A DNA stretch of 64,000 nt from Mytilus trossulus (lineage: Eukaryota > Mollusca > Bivalvia > Mytilida > Mytilidae), in contig NC_086376.1 in the NCBI RefSeq assembly GCF_036588685.1, forward strand, positions 12,663,911 through 12,727,910. The letters are read 5' to 3'. The translations under genes were made by a program, and so were the position numbers. This document shows positions 25,101 to 34,150 of this stretch, in pieces (positions within the stretch are counted from its first letter, which is position 1; each line of letters opens with the position of its first letter). The notes beneath the pieces were generated by a model that worked only from the letters and a program-made list of their open reading frames with translations, was not told where the DNA came from and did not search any database.

Positions 25101-28100
25101 GCCCGAGGGCCCTTAGGCCCGAGGGATGATATTGGTCGAGGGTGATACGGCATGTGATACGGATTTTGCCATGTATTATACGCTTTATCATATATTTCAA
25201 CAGAAGAGTTTTATATTATATTGAACTGTTTTCTGATCCATAGCACTGGGTTACCTTCAGTTCTGCTTTTGTCTTGTTTCAAAGCTTTAAAATAACTGCT
25301 CAATTATTTATACGAAGCACCTAGGTTACCTTACAATCTGTTGTTTTGAAAATATTTTGTTTATTATTGTATTATTGAGTGTTTTGTATTTTTTATAGTT
25401 GCATTTAGTGTTCCAAAAAAATTGTTGTAAAAACTTGATGTTCGTGACGTTACATACCAAACAATGACGTCATTAAAAAATTGACCTATTTTTTTTTTTT
25501 TTTTTTTTTTAATATTTGAATTTTTTTTTTTTTTTAAAAGAAAAAAATTCTTAAGCAAAAAAACCCCAAAAAACTGACTTAAGCTTAAAAAAAAAAAAAA
25601 AGGTATGCGATACGGGTTTTACCATGCGATACGGGGTATGCGATACGGGTTTAGCCATGCGATACGGGGTATGCGATACAGGGTAGGTGATACAGACTGG
25701 AAAAAAGAACCTTTATTAGATATACAAAATAGCTGTATTTTGTACTAAATATATGATAAAAGGCAATATCACCCTTGTGGACACTCTAAAACCAATATGC
25801 TTCATAAGATTTTAACCACATTTGGTATATTGTTCTGCCTTGTAATTATCTGACATTTTTTACGTTCAAGGCCAAAGGTCAAGATCATGCAGATGGACAT
25901 GTTTTTTCTCATTGAAATAGCATTATTCACAGTAAATTGGTTGCTCATTTTTTTACCTGCAAGTTCTAAAGACAATATTAAAGTTATTTCCAGCTACTGA
26001 ATGTTTTGGTTGATTTTAAAAAAAATAGTTTATGTATCGAATATGCATATTCACTTTATCATTTTCTGCATGTGTCATATACAAATATAGTGTCCATAGT
26101 TGTCTCCAATATGTTACATACGAGAAGATGCCACGCTCGTCATTGCCTTGTTTGAACTGTAAAATGTGTGCACTAGTCTGAATAATCACCCATAACTATG
26201 CCCATGTTTATTGATCTATCTTAAAGGTAAGGTAATGGGTTCGTTGATCCCTTTTATTCAAAAAGAGCTCTTTCAAGGAGAATATCATAATAATATAGAC
26301 AAAAAGAAGGATGTGAAGAAAGCAACAAATGCGGCAAAATATGACAAATAGAAAACAAAATGAATATGGAGTAAACATTTGTGAGACAACAACTCATGTG
26401 ATCAGACGATACATAAAAAATCAGAATAATGAAGAAAAAGTTGGTTTCCCTATATGCGTGTACCTGATGTGTTGGTGTACGAGGCGCGTTTATGATTTTC
26501 TGAAAAAATTGACAAAAATAATATTTTACTTGTAAAAGTAAATCCTGAGCTTGTAATAGCTGCTCTTCTTGTTCCATTTGAATCAATAGAAATAACGCTG
26601 TCGTCTTTCTTGTTCCCATAGAATCATATGATATGAGCTCCATGTTTTGTGAACGTCTTTCTTAACTGTCGTATTAGACTGACCAGTGCATATCGCGCAT
26701 TGCACTTTACATACATTTTAGCGCGAAAACTTCCATTTAGCTGAATGCATTGCCGTCGTAGTTCCATCTTGTCGCCTTCGTATTTTTATTCGATGGCAAC
26801 ACGACGGGATTACGAGGTCTTCACGAAGTCGTGTTGCCATCTTAAGACCTTCGGGTAGCTTCGAGATTCATTCGTGTAGACATCGTAATGTCAAAACTGC
26901 CCAATGGAAACGATGGAAACACGAATGCAATACGATGTTCAAAGATGCATTCCCGGTGACATTACGATGGTGAAGATGGTGATACGAACTCAATACGAAC
27001 CCTCAACATCGGACGCACCTTCGGGGATTTTTTAACATGTTAAAAAATTGAGAACCGTTCCCGAAGTTGTCTCCGAAGGCTAGAAAAAGTGGCCGATGGT
27101 TCATCGATGATTAACGATGGCACTACGAATAGCCCGATCTGGATACGATCAGTCCCGATATTGAAAATTTCCATAATCGTGTCGAATCGGCGTAAAAATC
27201 GGGACAGTGTGACGCGGGCATTAAAAAACTATGTAGCTTTCCAACATTGTACACGACAACATAGTTCATAACCAAAATGTATTTTTTTTGTATCCTCTAA
27301 TATTACTGATCATTTTAAATGATCACGGTTTTTCATTTTTTTTCTAGTGTGTTTTACAAAAATCAAAAGAAATAGTGAAGTTCGTCATCCAAGGGTAATT
27401 TCTCCTATAAGAATAAGCTAACAGTATCGGCTCTATTGACCTACTTGTATATCTTGTCTTGCAGATGTTTATGTTTTGTATAACTTCTCTGTCAAACAGA
27501 ATCTTTATAGATCTTAAATGATATTTAAGGGCAATGACTTTATCATTTTTGTCATATAGAAACAGAAGGTAGATCTTGATATCCTGAACATTTCGACCAC
27601 GTTCAGATTTTCTGTAGCGGTTTCCAAGAAACTTGACAATACAGAAATGCATTTATCCTTATATTTTATTTTTGGCCATATTTGTTTCGAGCGCACTTAT
27701 CCGCGATTTTTTTGATAATATACCAGACGGCTGATTCGGTACAAGTTTGGTTCCACTGGCCTAGTAGTTTCATGGGCGAACAGTTTGTATAAAGGTAACG
27801 GACGAATAGGGACGACAGAAGACGGATACAAAGAGATTCAATAGCTCGCACTGGTCAAAACTATGTTTTTTTTCTGACAAATAATATGATTTATTAGAAT
27901 GATCAAATATCTTATGCAACAATGAAACCAGCAGATGAGCGATCATCCGCCACAACCGTTTTTTTAATCTAATGTATTTTAAACAGATGGAAGGATCAGG
28001 GATGTCCTAACATTTCAAAGTGATACAAACGGCTACTTATGTTTTTGAATTCCTCAGGTTTCTACAAATAAATACATGTAAACGGAAAGGGTGTAGTGTA

Positions 28101-31032
28101 GTATACACAACTACATTCTGAAAAACTCTAAAAGTCTACCATACTAATTATTTGATACATGTACTCTTGTTTAAACTGAGACATTTGACTATTAAATCAT
28201 TTCTTTGACATACAAGATCCCTTTTATTATGAACACAATTATGTAATTGTTATATGCTTTAATGAGACAGCAAAGATTTACGCATATTGAAATTTGCCTC
28301 ATAAACATATACCTAGAAAACATTCGTAATAAAAAACAACAACTAAATACAATATAATGAAATATCGTTTTAAATAATTACTCCGTTTCTGGTAAAAGCA
28401 ATAAAATCTGTATTAATCCCGAGTTGTTGAATCGCAGAAATAGCTGCTCGCTGCTGTGCTTCCTTCTTTCTAGACCCAATACCAGTCCCACACAGTGCAC
28501 CATCAATATATACATTTACCTTAAAACTGAAAATTAGATCCGGAATGATTAAAGCAACAATTAATTAGAAAATCGTTCTGAAGAAACAAGAAAAAACGAT
28601 AAAGCCTAAATGCAGGGGTCGATCCAGAAATCTTAAAAGGGAGGTTCCAAACCCAGGATAAAGGTGAGAGGTTCCAATCATATGTCCAAATTAAAATGCA
28701 TTGATCGTCTATAAAAAAAAATAGGGATTCCAATCCCCCAGTGGACACCACGGATCCGCTTTTGCGATGGTAGGCCTGCATCAAATTGAAGAATTCGAAG
28801 GTATGAGGAAAAAAAAAACTAAAACACAATCAATACTTTCAACCTTATTTACATGCAACGTAGCTATTACGAATTGTACAGAAAAAAACAAGGATTATGA
28901 ATTGTCATAAACAAATATTACTCACCACTTTTCATGATCTGGACCACTTTCCTGTGCTCTATACTCTATGACTTTCTCGTATTGTTGTTTCCATTCATTC
29001 AGAATGCATTTGGCATTCATGACGTCGTCCCTTGATGTCATATTCTGTCAATCAAATTCATATTATCTTATATAAATAAACAGTAAAATTTACATCTTCA
29101 ATACATCACTATTTACATCTTACCTCAAAAATAAATATTCATTTACACAATACGTGATTTTTAAGGTGCCCCGAGGAGTAATAGAAATATTAAAACATAT
29201 ATATTTGAATTTCCTTGTTTATTTTGATTTCAGACTTTGATTTTCATTTTCCTCGTTGTTCAGTATTACTATATTTATTATTACAACTTATTTTAGATAT
29301 ATAACTGTTGATTAAAGGGATCTTACACGTCGGTTACATAATATATTTTGTGGTTGATGATTATTCACGGGAAAATATTGCTTTTTGGTTATCAAATGTC
29401 ATCATTGTTCAGTTGCTAACTAATATGAAATATACATTATGGTCGTTTGATTTGAAAAATGGATTCTTATTTTAAACTGGAAGTATACTGTCTGCTCAGA
29501 TTACGATTATTTCGTGTATAATTTCGTTTTAAGAGTAGTAAAATCATAAATATTAACGAAAACAGACTGACCCTTTAGTGAACACAGATGTGAGGCTTCA
29601 GTTGTCCTGACAGGAATCAATTTAGTACGTTCCACATTAACTATAACCTGTGTATGCCACCAGAACAAAGACAATTTTCTTGAAATAATAAAATACGTTT
29701 AGATTGTTGGATTATCTTTTAGCTTAAATTAAAATCTGTTCGTTGAAATATTTGTGGCGTTTTCAGATTTTCTAAAAAAAAATATGTCTGCACCATTAAA
29801 TACATAATCTTTAAAACTAAACTAACAACTGTCAAGCTAAAAGAAGTTTACCAAAGAAGTTACTGACCAGTAATTATAAAGACAAGTCATTTTTATAAGA
29901 AAGACCTGTACAATTACAAAAGTACCATTAGTCTCCTTTATTAGTTCCAAATTACGGTAAGCTAGATTGAAGTACATTTTCTAGGTATATCTTTCATTGA
30001 TGTACGAGTTATCATGATTATGTACTAATGACCGACATTGTTTTTAGTTTTCTGCTTAATATTAAGGCTTACAGTCTTTTCATCCTAATGTATGTTGTCT
30101 TCGACATTTTAAATTATCGCTGCCATTTCAGCTAAAGCCGTATGTATGTTTACAGTCCTCGCGGTCAATTAAAAAAATATATAAACAAATTGAGCATTAA
30201 CATAAACAAATACTTACTTGTCCGGTAATATTTGTCGTTAAAAGAGGATAAACGATTTTCCCCATAAAAATGAAATAATTTTTCCTGGTTAAATTTTATT
30301 TTAACTTTACAATAGTAATGAACAAAATCTCACTAAAAGGAAGTTAAACTACTTTTACACAAAATGTAAAATATTTATTTCAAATGTTGATCATTGTGAT
30401 ACATTGTAGTGTAAGTATGAATGAGACGGTATTGAGAAATGTCAAGTTTGTATTATAACTCTCTTCCTACATCTGAAGTAAAATCACAATTAATCAGTTA
30501 AATAAAAGACATAATGTTATACATCTAATGTTAATCAAAGTACTGAAGTACTGAACATCGGATGGTCAATAGCACTTGTCTATTATATATTATATTTTCT
30601 AGGACAAGTTAGTGCGTGGATGATGAATAAATGACAGGAAATTCAACCTCACCGTAATAACTATTATATTGTAGTGATATAAATTAGTATATTTACGCTG
30701 GTGTGTTGTTCTATATTATATTAATATAACAGTTACTTGTATAAATAATTTTCATCAATTTGTATATCATTCTATTCTTCTAATCTAAAAAAAAATGCAG
30801 TGAAAGTGTATGGTGGACACTCTTCTGTAAAAAAATGATTTTTCTAACAGATTGAATTTGAGTAGCCTTTCATATTTCCCCGCTAAACCAATCTTCCATG
30901 CAGAGTTTTCGGTCCTTAAGGGCCAGGGACTCTGCATAGGGGGATTGCCGCAAAACGTTCTTGAGATATTCTTCCGCATGCGTTAACACAATTTTTCGGT
31001 ACGTGAACACAGATATTATCAATGATTTTTTA

Positions 31033-31066
<34 letters not shown>

Positions 31067-31176
31067 GTGTCACGATATCACAGTAGCATGGGTTCTAATC
31101 CCGGCGAGGGAAGAACCAAAAATTTGCGAAAGAAAATTTACAGATCTAACATTGTTGGGTTGATGTTTAGACGAGT

Positions 31177-31207
<31 letters not shown>

Positions 31208-31669
31208 AACAACAAAACATTTTCGTATTACTTATTAACGTTCTAAACAAAAACATTTTGTATCAGTAATCATTGAAGAGATGTATTTATAATGAACGAT
31301 AAGGAATGTTATTTTGCACTCGTTAATATCAACGTATTTTTCAAATTTAAGGGTCGGTTACAAACTCAACACAAAAGTTACGTATAAATGGAAATCTAAG
31401 CAACAATTCATCGGTATGCCCTCACGGTCATCGCGACGATAAAAAGAGGAAGAGAAGAGAAGAGAAACAAATAATTGTCACCTGGTAGAAAGAAAATATC
31501 AAATTCACTATAATATATCACATACGTGATTGTTAATGCAAAACTGCTGACTTGCATTACACCTGACTCTTTTGTTTTCCTCAGATGTTACCGATGTATG
31601 CGATTTTCTCTTCTGTCCTGAATTTTTGTAAAATAGATTTTCTAAAAATTGCTTTAATGTATTCACAAC
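15909..31669 (-). CDS. ADAR: ADAR1-like double-stranded RNA adenosine deaminase (5' end missing)
   Basis: Deaminates adenosine to inosine in double-stranded RNA. Fourteen exons join in frame with GT/AG junctions: 31526-31669, 28926-29044, 28382-28526, 23950-24056, 23418-23562, 21822-21952, 20281-20527, 19390-19567, 18791-18884, 18108-18269, 17741-17832, 17293-17448, 16542-16788 and 15909-16158. Total 2217 nt, 738 residues plus TAG. Order: basic N-terminal stretch (QKRKSH), dsRBD A (about 57-135), B (137-220), C (221-310), then the deaminase domain (about 347-738). The zinc/catalytic set is complete: His426 and Glu428 in SHAEII, Cys482 in APCGD, Cys541 in MSCSDK; the His-to-Cys spacing (56) equals that of human ADAR1. 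Segments such as WNVLGLQGALL and SRALCCRV are closer to ADAR1 than ADAR2. No Z-DNA-binding domain and no start codon were found; a further 5' exon must lie upstream. The linker after dsRBD C is uncertain (alternative donor at 20388). Confidence 0.92.
16542..16788 (-). CDS. ADAR: ADAR1-like exon 13
   Basis: Encodes GDVYNFNHLSRALCCRV, then VNHPDI and KPVSVNW, the strongly conserved ADAR segments for the interior inositol-phosphate-binding core region. Donor GTAAG (16537-16541 on plus). Phase 1 in, phase 2 out, compatible with both neighbours. Confidence 0.93.
17293..17448 (-). CDS. ADAR: ADAR1-like exon 12, third zinc ligand
   Basis: Encodes EGAIPV, then HKMSCSDKICKWNVLGLQG and LSSIVVG. Cys541 of SCSDK is the last zinc-binding cysteine of the ADAR active site. 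Donor GTAAGT is consensus. Confidence 0.95.
17741..17832 (-). CDS. ADAR: ADAR1-like exon 11
   Basis: 92-nt exon encoding a variable loop, then KKQGLLRAKIARG, which corresponds to the LRTKVENGEGTIP region of ADARs. The acceptor choice (first base at 17832) is the one that keeps frame with both neighbours. Confidence 0.88.
18108..18269 (-). CDS. ADAR: ADAR1-like exon 10, PCG motif
   Basis: Encodes RVLYQEVCRL and KLHLYISKAPCGDGSVFTL. Cys482 of PCGD is the second zinc ligand. Phase 2 in, phase 2 out; donor GTACGA is a weaker but frame-consistent match. Confidence 0.94.
18461..18600. repeat. Intronic duplicated segment, copy 1
   Basis: Shares 'gtgcagcagc', 'gagtgcaagac', 'atattattcc' and 'gatacaataat' with 19808-19926 in the neighbouring but one intron of the ADAR1-like gene, in the same order and orientation. 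Confidence 0.75.
18791..18884 (-). CDS. ADAR: ADAR1-like exon 9, HAE catalytic motif
   Basis: Encodes NVFVDEESLGNNGEAVIDSH and AEIIAKRGFQ. His426 is the first zinc ligand and Glu428 the proton-shuttling acid in known ADARs; both are intact. Short 94-nt exon with clean acceptor CTATAG. Confidence 0.95.
19390..19567 (-). CDS. ADAR: ADAR1-like exon 8, start of deaminase domain
   Basis: Encodes PHYDELAMITHKTFESVT, SIIMENC and VISLGSG, matching ADAR1 features (FHDQIAMLSHRCF..., AAIIM..., VVSLGTG). The junction with exon 9 rebuilds a glycine codon. Confidence 0.93.
19808..19926. repeat. Intronic duplicated segment, copy 2
   Basis: Diverged same-orientation copy of 18461-18600. It lies in the intron between exons 7 and 8, while copy 1 lies between exons 9 and 10, so it could mark a small dispersed repeat rather than exon duplication. 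Confidence 0.7.
20281..20527 (-). CDS. ADAR: ADAR1-like exon 7, second half of dsRBD C
   Basis: Encodes FEVDLYIGGEIISSGFG, then AELDAANKAVQQI, the beta2-beta3 and C-terminal helix of a dsRBD. Two donors fit the phase: GTAATC at 20275-20280 (247-nt exon) or GTTAGT at 20383-20388 (139-nt exon, nearer the 145-nt sizes of the equivalent exons in dsRBD A and B). I list the longer one; its extra 36 codons have no stop but no clear homology. Confidence 0.8.
20735..20872. repeat. Dispersed repeat ending in ggatccgcc
   Basis: Contains 'ggttgaacccccctcg', 'gaataatgcatttgaatat', 'cggatcccttttt' and 'tggatccgcc'. It resembles 28611-28760 in content (the 'gggg...gatcc' and 'atgcattga' blocks) and the start of 49500-49560. 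Intronic in the ADAR1-like gene. Confidence 0.6.
21150..21730. repeat. Composite interspersed repeat in ADAR1-like intron
   Basis: Begins 'ggaaatggggaatgtatcaa' followed by 'agagacaacaacccgacc' and continues from about 21500 with 'gtaagccattataggtcaaa' and 'caccaaacagcaagctataa'. The second part is the inverse of the 2135-2700 family. Both are dispersed mussel repeats as I know them. The open frame 21156-21428 lies within it and is not a gene. Confidence 0.7.
21822..21952 (-). CDS. ADAR: ADAR1-like exon 6, first half of dsRBD C
   Basis: Encodes KDAKCILNDWVQ, ISYEQ and KYGPDHDL, closely parallel to exon 2 (NAKCILNEWKQQ, GPDHEK). Too short to appear as an ATG-initiated frame; found by the GPDH signature. 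Phase 0 in, 2-nt out, which joins exactly to exon 7. Confidence 0.88.
22338..22560. repeat. Interspersed repeat fragment
   Basis: Contains 'agaagatgtggtttgattgc' and 'gaaaactctccacaa', the same terminus family as 35070-35110 and 48686-48725. The minus-strand frame across it is a repeat shadow. Confidence 0.6.
22961..23074. repeat. Foldback element, about 38-bp arms
   Basis: Arms 22961-22998 and 23037-23074 are near-perfect inverted copies ('gatatttctc' ... 'gacagttaaattttaa' against 'ttaaaatttaactgtc' ... 'gagaaatatc'). The loop is 'gcgcgaggctttgccgagc'-like, itself partly palindromic. Intronic; probably a MITE-type element extending into the following 200 bp. Confidence 0.8.
23418..23562 (-). 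CDS. ADAR: ADAR1-like exon 5, second half of dsRBD B
   Basis: Encodes FTVQLFINDTPCAIGTG, then KQNAERSAARQILEQ, with the KxxA(E/K)xxAA basic helix start that contacts RNA. 145 nt, identical in length and phase to exon 3. Confidence 0.93.
23950..24056 (-). CDS. ADAR: ADAR1-like exon 4, first half of dsRBD B
   Basis: Encodes NPKSQLNEILQE, then YIEISRTGPAHEPT, the alpha1/beta1 part of a dsRBD ending in the usual GPxH turn. Phase 0 in, 2 nt out. Donor GTTAGT is acceptable. Confidence 0.92.
24560..24648 (+). repeat. 21-bp tandem repeat, about 4 units
   Basis: Unit 'ggctacacgatggatcatgca', repeated with variants, near the left end of the 24331-27221 element. It translates to a GYTMDHA heptad in one frame, so the open frame 24405-24704 reflects the repeat rather than a gene. 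Confidence 0.85.
25045..25179. repeat. Foldback (palindromic) element, copy A
   Basis: Imperfect 135-bp palindrome: left arm 'ataatacatggcaaaatccg', right arm 'ggattttgccatgtattat', centre near 'gagggcccttaggcccgagg'. Related in plan and centre ('cagccc', 'gggctgatatt'/'gatgatatt', 'tatcatatatttcaaca') to 45561-45683. A tract of 'tatgcgatacggg' repeats follows at 25603-25690. Confidence 0.85.
25483..25535 (+). repeat. Poly(T) tracts
   Basis: Two long T runs at about 25491-25510 and 25520-25535, followed at 25588-25601 by a poly(A) tract. Low-complexity; assembly length is unreliable here. Confidence 0.9.
25603..25690 (+). repeat. Short tandem 'gatacggg' repeats
   Basis: Four to five copies of '(g)tatgcgatacgggg' alternating with '(a)ccatgcgatacgggg'. 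The analogous position of the 45.5-kb copy has 'catgtgataac' repeats at 46100-46155, suggesting a shared element structure. Confidence 0.75.
26527..26642 (-). CDS. Possible short coding exon inside the 24331-27221 element
   Basis: ATG-initiated reading piece MELISYDSMGTRKTTALFLL followed by a Gln/Glu/Leu-rich helix (EQEEQLLQAQDLLLQ), then a possible donor GTAAAA. It ends in phase 0, so it could splice to exon 4 of the ADAR1-like gene, which also starts in phase 0, and serve as an alternative first exon. It lies inside a mobile element, so it may instead be a leftover transposon exon or chance. Not recognised otherwise. Confidence 0.25.
27255..28300. other. Intronic stretch, no supported gene
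   Basis: Intron between ADAR1-like exons 3 and 4, outside the mobile element. Several overlapping minus-strand frames (27344-27955) have no stop-free length beyond chance and no motif that I recognise. Confidence 0.4.
28382..28526 (-). CDS. ADAR: ADAR1-like exon 3, second half of dsRBD A
   Basis: Encodes FKVNVYIDGALCGTGIG, then KKEAQQRAAISAIQQLG, a canonical dsRBD beta-sheet and C-terminal helix with the KKEA(x)xxAA RNA-binding signature. 145 nt, phase 2 to 0. Not preceded by ATG, so easily missed. Confidence 0.93.
28611..28790 (-). repeat. Dispersed 'ggatccg' repeat
   Basis: Contains 'ggggtcgatccagaaatctt', 'aggttccaaacccaggat', 'aatgcattgatcgtct' and 'ccacggatccgc'. I recognise this as a common mussel repeat class; here it is intronic. 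The minus-strand frame 28521-28829 runs across it and is not a gene. Confidence 0.65.
28926..29044 (-). CDS. ADAR: ADAR1-like exon 2, first half of dsRBD A
   Basis: Encodes MNAKCILNEWKQQ, VIEYRAQE and SGPDHEK. It starts in phase 0 after acceptor GACAG and ends at the strong donor GTGAGT. Its similarity to exon 6 suggests that modules A and C are sister duplicates. Confidence 0.9.
29045..30520. other. Intronic stretch, no supported feature
   Basis: Between ADAR1-like exons 1 (as listed) and 2. AT-rich. I searched the minus strand for dsRBD or Z-binding-domain signatures and saw none. Confidence 0.4.
30540..31450 (+). repeat. Second duplicated block, copy 1
   Basis: Collinear with 44700-46350: 'gtactgaacatcggatg' (30548 and 44719), 'gtgcgtggatgat' (30613 and 44837), 'cacaatttttcggt'-type sequence after 'caaaacgttcttgagatatt' (30952 and 45107) and 'tgccctcacggtcatc' (31417 and 46336). 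Copy 2 carries a foldback element between these landmarks. A partial third relative occurs at about 39560-39850. Copy 1 lies inside an intron of the ADAR1-like gene. Confidence 0.85.
31036..31206 (+). repeat. tRNA-like SINE between two TA microsatellites
   Basis: (TA)n at about 31036-31062 and 31180-31204 bracket a roughly 115-bp sequence containing 'gggttctaatcccggcgagg', which resembles a tRNA B-box (GGTTCNANTCC). I recognise this sequence as a mussel dispersed repeat. It lacks a full cloverleaf, so it is not called a tRNA gene. Confidence 0.65.
31526..31669 (-). CDS. ADAR: ADAR1-like first recovered exon (basic N-terminal region)
   Basis: 144 nt, phase 0 at both ends, between acceptor TTTCTAG and donor GTATGT. 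Encodes LKQFLENLFYKNSGQKRKSH followed by a Lys/Arg/Asn-rich segment; QKRKSH could be a nuclear localisation signal. There is no conserved domain, so membership in the gene rests on the splice signals, phase and open frame. Confidence 0.6.
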
Positions 31670-31679
31670 CTAGAAACAT

Positions 31680-32605
31680 GTCATAGAGTATATTAAAGGC
31701 CAGTCTAAACATTTACGTCAGACGGAAGCTTACACTTATATTATTGTTTATGAAAGAGACAATTAATCAGTAGTCTTAAAGGTATACCTATAAGCTGTAT
31801 TGCTTTTGGTTTGAAATAAACTAATGGTTAAGTTTGGGAATTGTAATTCAAGAGGAGCGCCATGAAAAAGACACGCACTAACCTTCTTATGCAGTGTCGA
31901 ATAAAAACACACCCTGCTGAATTATATAACCACCAAAAGAAAGTGTCAACTTCAGTCATTTTCTCATTAAACTTTATTAAAATGTTTTCATTTAACACCC
32001 AAAAAAGACTTGTACAGGGCGTTGATTCTGTTTGCGCTAATTGTTACGACATTTGCGCCAATGTTGATACCGATGAACACATTAGGGAATAAGTTTCATA
32101 TAACTTATCATTGGTTTGACTTGGGGTCAAGAATACCTTTGCCCATGCAAAGGTGTTTCAATCAATGATTTCTATCAGTATATCAATCCATGTAGATGTA
32201 ATTTTAATTCCATATGCGATAACATGTTTACTTCATTTAAGTTAATTAATTACAACTGGTTTCTGTTGGCTCAAATGAAAGTTGTTATATTTTTTTTATG
32301 GATCGGTGCAAATGAAATGCGACAGACCCTATAAGGCGTCTTCGAATAAATAACCAAAGGAAAGTTGGCTGATGTGTTCAGGGTCGATAATTGCTAATAA
32401 GAAGCAGACAAGTCATATCATATAAAAGGTCATTTTAATAGTTCAACGGTAAAAGAGACACCAAAAATAAGCTTATCACTCTGCATTATGAACTTAGTAC
32501 ATGATTGTCACACATTTGAAATAAAAAGAAATGTAGGGATCACGTCACTCAGACAGTATAGTTACCCATCGATGCCAAAACCATGACAGAACAGAGATTC
32601 GATAC

Positions 32606-32636
<31 letters not shown>

Positions 32637-34150
32637 ACACTGCACGTATATGCTTTTTTTTTTAGAGGCAAGTCATATATACGTACACTTTATGGTGTTT
32701 TTTTTTAAAAATCAGTGTCACATATAAAGATGTATAGTTGGCGGAAGAGTGCTTACCGCCAATGCAATTTTCCAACATTATTTTCGAGGTGCATAGGTCT
32801 TTTAAAACTAAAAAAATATTTGTACTGGATTTCAATCTTGTTTGAGATATTGCTTATTATATAAAACCTTTGATATAAAATTGTTAAAATCTGGAAAGAA
32901 TTGTGCATTTGAGAGCAATGCAATTTTCCATATAAAAGATATTTTGAAGAGTCTTGGTTTTTTTAAAGATGATCTGCGATAATTTTCAGACGGGTCTGAG
33001 ACGTTGCTGATATATCTATTTGATATAAAGTTCATTAAAATCTGGTAAGAATTGTACACGTGGAAACGTTTATAATGCAATTTTTCATATAAGTGTTATT
33101 TCCAAAGGATGATCCGACACTGATTTACGAACTGTCCGAGACATTAATATAAATTTGATAAATAAATCGTGCAAGCATTGTACAGTTGAGGGTTCTTAAA
33201 AAACCGGACGGACGTTGAGACAGTTCACGACCATTCATTACATAAGGTATTGTCCATATATGAATTTTGGTAACAGCTATCTCAAAATTCAACCAAAATG
33301 TATTTGACCTGTTTAAACGCTGGCATGTAGTAATAATGAAGAATTATTTGAAGAAAATAAAAACTTCATGGCAAATTGATCATGATTTGCTAAGTTAGTG
33401 TTATATAAATCACAAGAACCACTGTGTATATTTTAACGACAATGGACATTTGAGCGACAAAAAAAATAAAGACTTTTGAGAGCCATTTATATTGAAGCAC
33501 AGGACATTTGAGTGCCAGAGTTTTGGACATTTGTCCGAAAATAAATATCAGCATATGATATTTTAGCGAGAGATGAAAGAAAAGAATGGTGAAGGAGTAC
33601 TTCATCCGTTCGACAGATATTATCTGTTTTAACTCTCATCGTCAGCGGGATATGGAAGTAGGATGAGCAGGGTGTGTTTATCAAAATGTACAGTTTACAA
33701 GTTGAAAAATTGTAAAAAAAAAAAGCAAAACAAAACAAATCAAAACAAAACAAAACACTGTCATAAAACTGAAAACTCGCCAATGGCATTATAAACAAGT
33801 CAGTTCAGTCTTAATGCAGGTCTGAGTGGGTTCAAGAATAGAATAAAAGAAGAAAACAAAAAAAAACAAAGAGCAGAATTAAAAATGAAAATAGAAAAAT
33901 AAAATAAAATAGAAAAGAATGATAATTATGTTAAATTATAATGAATAGAAATAAATTGTAAAAAAATAGAATAAAGAAAAACGGCTTTAAAATTGAAATA
34001 ATACCGATTCGGCTTTAATCTTTACCAAGGTATTCGTCAATTCGTAAACTATATTTACAACAATAAATAAACGAATTATGCTAACGTATTCAGATTTTGC
34101 GTGTTTTGTATCAAAACTCACTCATTGTAACATATTTAATTTAGATGAAA
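31680..34150. other. Noncoding spacer with simple repeats
   Basis: No supported gene. An upstream first exon of the ADAR1-like gene should lie here or further right, but I cannot identify one. Near 32750-33130 several imperfect repeats of 'ttgatataaa' with 'ttaaaatctgg(a/t)aagaattgt' occur (32869-32900 and 33021-33060). Confidence 0.4.
32605..32640 (+). repeat. Poly(C) run followed by (AC)n microsatellite
   Basis: Eighteen C residues directly joined to about nine AC units. Length is likely variable and prone to sequencing error. Confidence 0.95.

Larger units (their letters stand above)
24331..27221. mobile_element. Nonautonomous inverted-repeat element in ADAR1-like intron
   Basis: Ends 'atgcccgtgtcatactgtcc' (24331) and the inverted form '...gggacagtgtgacgcgggcat' (to 27221), about 28 bp with three mismatches, flanked by TA at 24329-24330 and 27222-27223. 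Both subterminal regions are rich in 'acgatgg' (24440-24660; 26890-27160), a pattern typical of transposase-binding subterminal repeats, though that role is inference. The interior contains a foldback sequence (25045-25179) and homopolymer tracts, which suggests nested insertion. No transposase was recognised, although a short open reading piece lies at 26527-26642. Confidence 0.85.

Noticed and set aside
27344..27955. Overlapping minus-strand frames as a decayed gene
   Set aside because: Frames overlap in different phases without recognisable motifs; the evidence is too weak for a pseudogene call.
31085..31110. tRNA gene
   Set aside because: Only a B-box-like segment is seen; no acceptor or anticodon stems. 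It belongs to a SINE-like repeat between TA microsatellites.
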